The translations under genes and the position numbers were made by a program. From contig NZ_JAPFFT010000012.1 in the NCBI RefSeq assembly GCF_026241105.1, positions 1-64,000 on the forward strand: a DNA stretch of 64,000 nucleotides. Direction: 5' to 3'. Of this stretch, positions 60,844 to 64,000 are shown one piece after another. This DNA comes from Arthrobacter rhizophilus. GTDB taxonomy: Bacteria; Actinomycetota; Actinomycetes; Actinomycetales; Micrococcaceae. How positions within the stretch are numbered: position 1 is the stretch's first letter; each line of letters begins with the position of its first letter. Under the pieces are notes generated by a model. That model was not told where the DNA came from. It made no database searches and saw nothing but the letters and a program-made list of their open reading frames with translations.

Positions 60844-60877
60844 GATGCTCACTCCTTTGAAGTGGTTGGTATTGGTC

Positions 60878-61735
60878 TTAGGCGTTGGCGGGGACGGGTA
60901 CGTGGATCCGGAACTCGTTTTCGAGCCTTCCGATCCCGTCGATTTCGGTGGTGAGGACGTCGCCGTCGTTCAGGAAACGTGGCGGTGTCATGCCCATCCC
61001 CACGCCCCCGGGCGTACCAGTCAGGACAAGGTCTCCCGGACGCAGGACGGTGAACTGGGAAATGTAGGAGAGCAGTCGCGCGGGGCCGAACACCAAGGTG
61101 CTGGTGTTCCCGGACTGCACCGGCTCGCCGTTGACATAACCGCGGACCTCGAAATCGCCGTCGACCTCGTCCGCGGTCACCATGACCGGCCCCACTGGGG
61201 TGGTTCCGTCGAATGCCTTGCCTTGGAACCACTGGAGGGTCCGGTTCTGCCAATCGCGCATGGAAATGTCGTTGGCCACCGTGTACCCCGCGATGGCCTT
61301 CCGCGCTTCGTCTTCGTCTGCGCGGAACAGCTCGGAGCCGACGACGACGGCCAGCTCGGCTTCCCAGTCGACCTTCGCGCTGCCGTGGACATGGATGGTG
61401 TCAGCCGGGCCGGTGAGGGTGTCCGCATACTTCGCGAAAAGCGTGGGGTATTGAGGCAACTCGCGGCCCATCTCCTGGATGTGGTCTCCGTAGTTCAGCC
61501 CGCAGCAAATGACCTTCCCGGCCCGGGGAAGCAGAGGTGCCAGCTCGCTAGCAGGTGCAGAAACGGCTTCCGCTCCGGAGGCTGAAACGAGGGCAGCTTC
61601 CACGAGCGCGCGCCAGTCCCCGACTGCAAGGAGGGCTCCGACGTCGTTGGCCGGCAGTGGAACATAAGTGTTCCCGCCCGTGGCAAGTGCCGCCGTCGTG
61701 CCCCCGTCGGCTGTCCGCAAGGTAGCCAGCTTCAT
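60878..61735 (-). CDS. Fumarylacetoacetate hydrolase (FAH) family protein
   Basis: This 285-aa enzyme shows the FAH core CCGLNYGDHIQEMG near residue 78 and VDWEAELAVVVGSEL near residue 117, with the metal-binding glutamates and aspartate. It probably cleaves a C-C bond of a beta-diketo acid such as fumarylpyruvate, the step after gentisate-type ring opening. It is the first gene of the minus-strand catabolic operon, 34 bp before the cupin. Confidence 0.87.
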   Translation of the reverse strand: MKLATLRTADGGTTAALATGGNTYVPLPANDVGALLAVGDWRALVEAALVSASGAEAVSAPASELAPLLPRAGKVICCGLNYGDHIQEMGRELPQYPTLFAKYADTLTGPADTIHVHGSAKVDWEAELAVVVGSELFRADEDEARKAIAGYTVANDISMRDWQNRTLQWFQGKAFDGTTPVGPVMVTADEVDGDFEVRGYVNGEPVQSGNTSTLVFGPARLLSYISQFTVLRPGDLVLTGTPGGVGMGMTPPRFLNDGDVLTTEIDGIGRLENEFRIHVPVPANA

Positions 61736-61789
61736 GGTTTATGTCCCTTCGTTTCCCAGCAATTCCTACATTCTCTCTGCATTCATTCT

Positions 61790-61820
61790 TATGTGTCGAC
61801 TTTTTTACGATCGTCACATA
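61790..61820. promoter_or_regulatory. Inverted repeat in the divergent promoter region of the catabolic cluster
   Basis: TATGTGTCGAC and ATCGTCACATA form 11-nt arms (9 of 11 pairs) around 9 nt. It lies between the FAH and RidA genes, the two divergent units. No regulator gene is in the window, so the binder is unknown; GntR, TetR and CRP-like proteins all use sites of this kind. Confidence 0.55.
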
Positions 61821-61900
61821 TGCTCAATGTAGCACGGCGGGGAATGATCTGCATACGGCTTTTCGAACATGCCGCAGCCGCCATCACGAGGAGGAACAAC

Positions 61901-62299
61901 ATGAGCCACAAGACCGTCAATCCCGGGTCGCTCCCGAAGCCGTCAGGCTTTGCCCACGGAATGCTCGCCGGAAACACCTTGTTCCTCGGCGGGCAGACGG
62001 CCCTGGACAAGGACATGAACATCGTTCCCGGCGGGATCGTAGAACAGTTCACGCAGGCTTTTTCCAATGTGCTGACCACCCTGCGCGAGGCCGGCGGACT
62101 ACCCGAGGATCTGGTCAGTGTGACCATCTACCTCACCGACGTGGACGACTACATGGCCAACGGCCGCGAGATCGGACGAATCTGGCGTGAAATGGCCGGA
62201 TCCGAGTATCCCGCCATGGCTGGAATCGGCGTCACGCGGCTTTGGCAGAAGGAAGCCCTCATCGAGATCCAAGGCATCGCCGTCATTCCGGAGCGCTAG
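61901..62299 (+). CDS. RidA family enamine/imine deaminase
   Basis: This 132-aa protein has GMLAGNTLFLGGQTALD near residue 19 and a TRLWQKEALIEIQGIAVIP C-terminus with the RidA-type substrate-binding region. The usual arginine near residue 105 is not as clear as in E. coli RidA, so it belongs to a sister group. RidA proteins hydrolyse reactive enamines. GAGGAGG lies 7 nt before ATG 61901. Its place beside an aryl-CoA monooxygenase suggests that it deaminates an amino-ring intermediate (inference). Confidence 0.85.
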   Translation: MSHKTVNPGSLPKPSGFAHGMLAGNTLFLGGQTALDKDMNIVPGGIVEQFTQAFSNVLTTLREAGGLPEDLVSVTIYLTDVDDYMANGREIGRIWREMAGSEYPAMAGIGVTRLWQKEALIEIQGIAVIPER

Positions 62300-62345
62300 C
62301 CACGAGGCGCAACATTCAAGAAAGTTTCGAGCAAAGGAGACAACG

Positions 62346-63845
62346 ATGTCACAAAGCTTCGACCTGATTAAGAACCGCGAGCGCGGACTCAAACGCGAAC
62401 TCACCAGTCCCCAGCTGACTATGATCGCACTGGGCGGCGCGATCGGCACCGGGCTCTTCCTCGGAAGCAAGTTCGCAATTTCCTTCGCCGGGCCCAGCGT
62501 CTTGCTGAGCTATGCAATCGGTGGCCTGATCGCCGTGATGCTGATGGGCGCGCTGGCTGAGATGACCGTGGCGCATTCGACCACGGGATCCTTCGGGGCC
62601 TTCGCCGAGCATTACATTTCGCCCCTCGCGGGATTCCTGGTGAAGTACCTCTACTGGTCCTGCGTCGTGCTGGCCGTAGGCACTGAGGTCCTCGCGATCG
62701 GGGACTACATGAAACTGTGGTTCCCTGGGGTTCCCCCGCTGGTTTGGATCCTGTTGTTTGCCGGGGTTCTCATCGCCGTCAACATGTTCAACGTCAAGGC
62801 CTTCGGCACCCTTGAGTACTGGTTCTCCAGCATCAAGGTGTTCGCCATCCTGGGATTCATCCTGCTTGCCGCCATTCTGGTCTTCGGACAGCGGGAGTCC
62901 GGCTACGGCTTCCACAACTACACTGCCGAGGGCGGGTTCTTCCCCAACGGGGTGTCCGGCATGTGGGTGGCCGTGATCGTCGCGATCTTCAGCTACCTCT
63001 CGGTGGAGATGATCGCGATTGCCGCGGGTGAAGCGAAGGATCCGGGAACGGCGGTCAAGAAGGCATTCAAGGTCACGGTATTCCGTCTCTTTCTCTTCTA
63101 CATCCTGACCCTGGCCCTGATCCTGGCCATTGCGCCCGTCAGCCAGATCCTCGCCGGAAACAGCCCCTTCGTCACCGTCATGCAGGTCATCGGCATTCCG
63201 TTCGCAGACTCTGTCATCAACGTCGTGGTGATTGTGGCTGCTCTTTCAGCGATGAATTCGCAGCTCTACATCTCCACCCGCATGATGTTCAGCCTGTCCC
63301 GGGCAGGGCAGGCGCCCGCCGTGTTCGGACGGCTCCACAAGAACGGATCCCCGGTCAACGCGCTGATTCTCTGCACAGGTGGAATCGCGGTCGCGGCATG
63401 CGTCTACGCCATGAACCCGGAGTCCGGCTTCACCTTCATGATGGCGTTGTCGATGTTCGGGGCCATGGCCACGTGGCTCATGATCTTCGTAACCCACTTG
63501 GCATTCCGACGCTCAGCGAAGCGCGAGGGAACGGTGCTGTCATACAAGCTGCGGTTCTACCCGGCGGCGTCCTGGGGTGGAGCCATCCTCATGGTTGCCA
63601 TCATGGTGACGACGCTCTTCGTCGAGGCCTTCCGGATGACATTGATGTTCGGGGTCCCGTTCGCCATTTGCATCGTCGTCCTCTACTTCGTCTTGAAGAG
63701 GGGCCGCCAAGGCGCCCCTTCGGGAACTGCAGAGTCCGACGCCGCCGGTTCCGCAAGCGGCGACAAAGGCACCGCCGCCGGGTCCGCCGTCGTCGGGTCC
63801 GGCTCTGACGACGACCGGAACCTGAATGAGGCAGCGCACTCCTAG
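62346..63845 (+). CDS. Amino-acid permease, APC superfamily
   Basis: This 499-aa transporter has about 12 spans and the AAT signature LTSPQLTMIALGGAIGTGLF near residue 17. The tail after residue 450 is Gly/Ala/Ser/Asp-rich and looks disordered. AAAGGAG lies before ATG 62346; the longer frame upstream overlaps RidA. It may bring an aromatic amino acid or aminobenzoate into the cell for the cluster (inference). Confidence 0.87.
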   Translation: MSQSFDLIKNRERGLKRELTSPQLTMIALGGAIGTGLFLGSKFAISFAGPSVLLSYAIGGLIAVMLMGALAEMTVAHSTTGSFGAFAEHYISPLAGFLVKYLYWSCVVLAVGTEVLAIGDYMKLWFPGVPPLVWILLFAGVLIAVNMFNVKAFGTLEYWFSSIKVFAILGFILLAAILVFGQRESGYGFHNYTAEGGFFPNGVSGMWVAVIVAIFSYLSVEMIAIAAGEAKDPGTAVKKAFKVTVFRLFLFYILTLALILAIAPVSQILAGNSPFVTVMQVIGIPFADSVINVVVIVAALSAMNSQLYISTRMMFSLSRAGQAPAVFGRLHKNGSPVNALILCTGGIAVAACVYAMNPESGFTFMMALSMFGAMATWLMIFVTHLAFRRSAKREGTVLSYKLRFYPAASWGGAILMVAIMVTTLFVEAFRMTLMFGVPFAICIVVLYFVLKRGRQGAPSGTAESDAAGSASGDKGTAAGSAVVGSGSDDDRNLNEAAHS

Positions 63846-63871
63846 GGTGTGGGCGCGCTCTCCTAGGTGTG

Positions 63872-63904
63872 GGGAGGACCGGCCGCACTGCGGCCGGTCC
63901 TCCC
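63872..63904 (+). terminator. Strong terminator-like hairpin after the permease
   Basis: GGGAGGACCGGCCGCA pairs perfectly with its complement over 16 bp around a 1-nt nominal loop. There is no T-run; such I-shaped hairpins are common actinobacterial terminators. It ends the RidA-permease unit and the convergent gene at the right edge. Confidence 0.8.
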
Positions 63905-63931
63905 GTGCTCCTTGGACTCGCGCGCTAGCCG

Positions 63932-64000
63932 CTAAGGCGCCACCAGATCGATGCTGCCGTGGATGAGCTCGTGCGCATAGGCTGCCGCAAGGGGCGCGGC
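63932..64000 (-). CDS. Partial gene at the right edge (C-terminus only)
   Basis: The last 22 codons before a TAG read AAYAHELIHGSIDLVAP at the end, a plausible protein C-terminus in frame with the window edge. The family cannot be told from so few residues. The terminator at 63872-63904 suits the end of this gene too. Confidence 0.5.
   Translation of the reverse strand, partial: AAPLAAAYAHELIHGSIDLVAP

Overview
The window is high-GC DNA with actinobacterial gene content: a dnaK-grpE-dnaJ-hspR operon with HAIR operators, a SAM-IV type riboswitch, an XRE-MurA fusion, an ECF sigma factor paired with a DGPF protein, and an AbiEi/DUF559 protein. Together with several families of short palindromic intergenic repeats, this points to the Micrococcaceae, most likely Arthrobacter or a close relative (inference from gene content and style, not from a search). 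No rRNA, tRNA, transposase, integrase or CRISPR array was seen.

Layout. 1-13 kb is housekeeping and accessory genes: a GNAT acetyltransferase, an XRE-MurA fusion, a DUF559 gene between two palindromic elements, a carboxylate-amine ligase, a riboswitch-controlled DUF1737-rhodanese-metZ operon, pabC, cardiolipin synthase, and a divergent MarR/FAD-oxidoreductase pair. 13-18 kb has a secreted protein, an NCS1 permease, and an LMW tyrosine phosphatase coupled to a P-loop kinase-PabB fusion. 18-26 kb has a drug-exporter-type ABC transporter and a nucleoside-salvage operon (nucleoside hydrolase, MFS permease, sugar kinase) facing a LacI regulator across two operator palindromes. 26-32.7 kb has a LysE exporter, a Phd/PIN toxin-antitoxin pair, a JAB-like protein, an ECF42-type sigma/DGPF pair, a methyltransferase, a membrane protein and an AlaA-type aminotransferase.

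32.8-44.05 kb is the most interesting part: a twelve-gene, one-strand contractile injection system (CIS) operon. In transcription order it encodes a DUF4255/Pvc16-like cap, sheath, tube, a proline-rich disordered protein, a tube/LysM-type adaptor, VgrG-like spike, a PAAR-like tip, gp25, baseplate J fused to an Asp-box beta-propeller, a gpI-like protein, and two single-span membrane proteins, the last carrying two PASTA (cell-wall-binding) repeats. No AAA+ ATPase, tape measure, tail fibre or recognisable toxin is present. The operon starts 17 bases after a MarR gene that is divergent from an MMPL exporter.

46.9-54.7 kb has a divergent NmrA/epimerase-TetR pair with MpaB-like and DUF817 genes, then the HspR-controlled chaperone operon. 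55.4-63.8 kb is an aromatic-acid catabolic cluster: a CoA ligase, a fused flavin monooxygenase/OYE enzyme of the 2-aminobenzoyl-CoA (or salicylyl-CoA) type, a thioesterase, a cupin and an FAH-family hydrolase. These are divergent from a RidA deaminase and an amino-acid permease. Together they suggest that a (2-amino)benzoate is imported, activated, hydroxylated and reduced, deaminated and hydrolysed.
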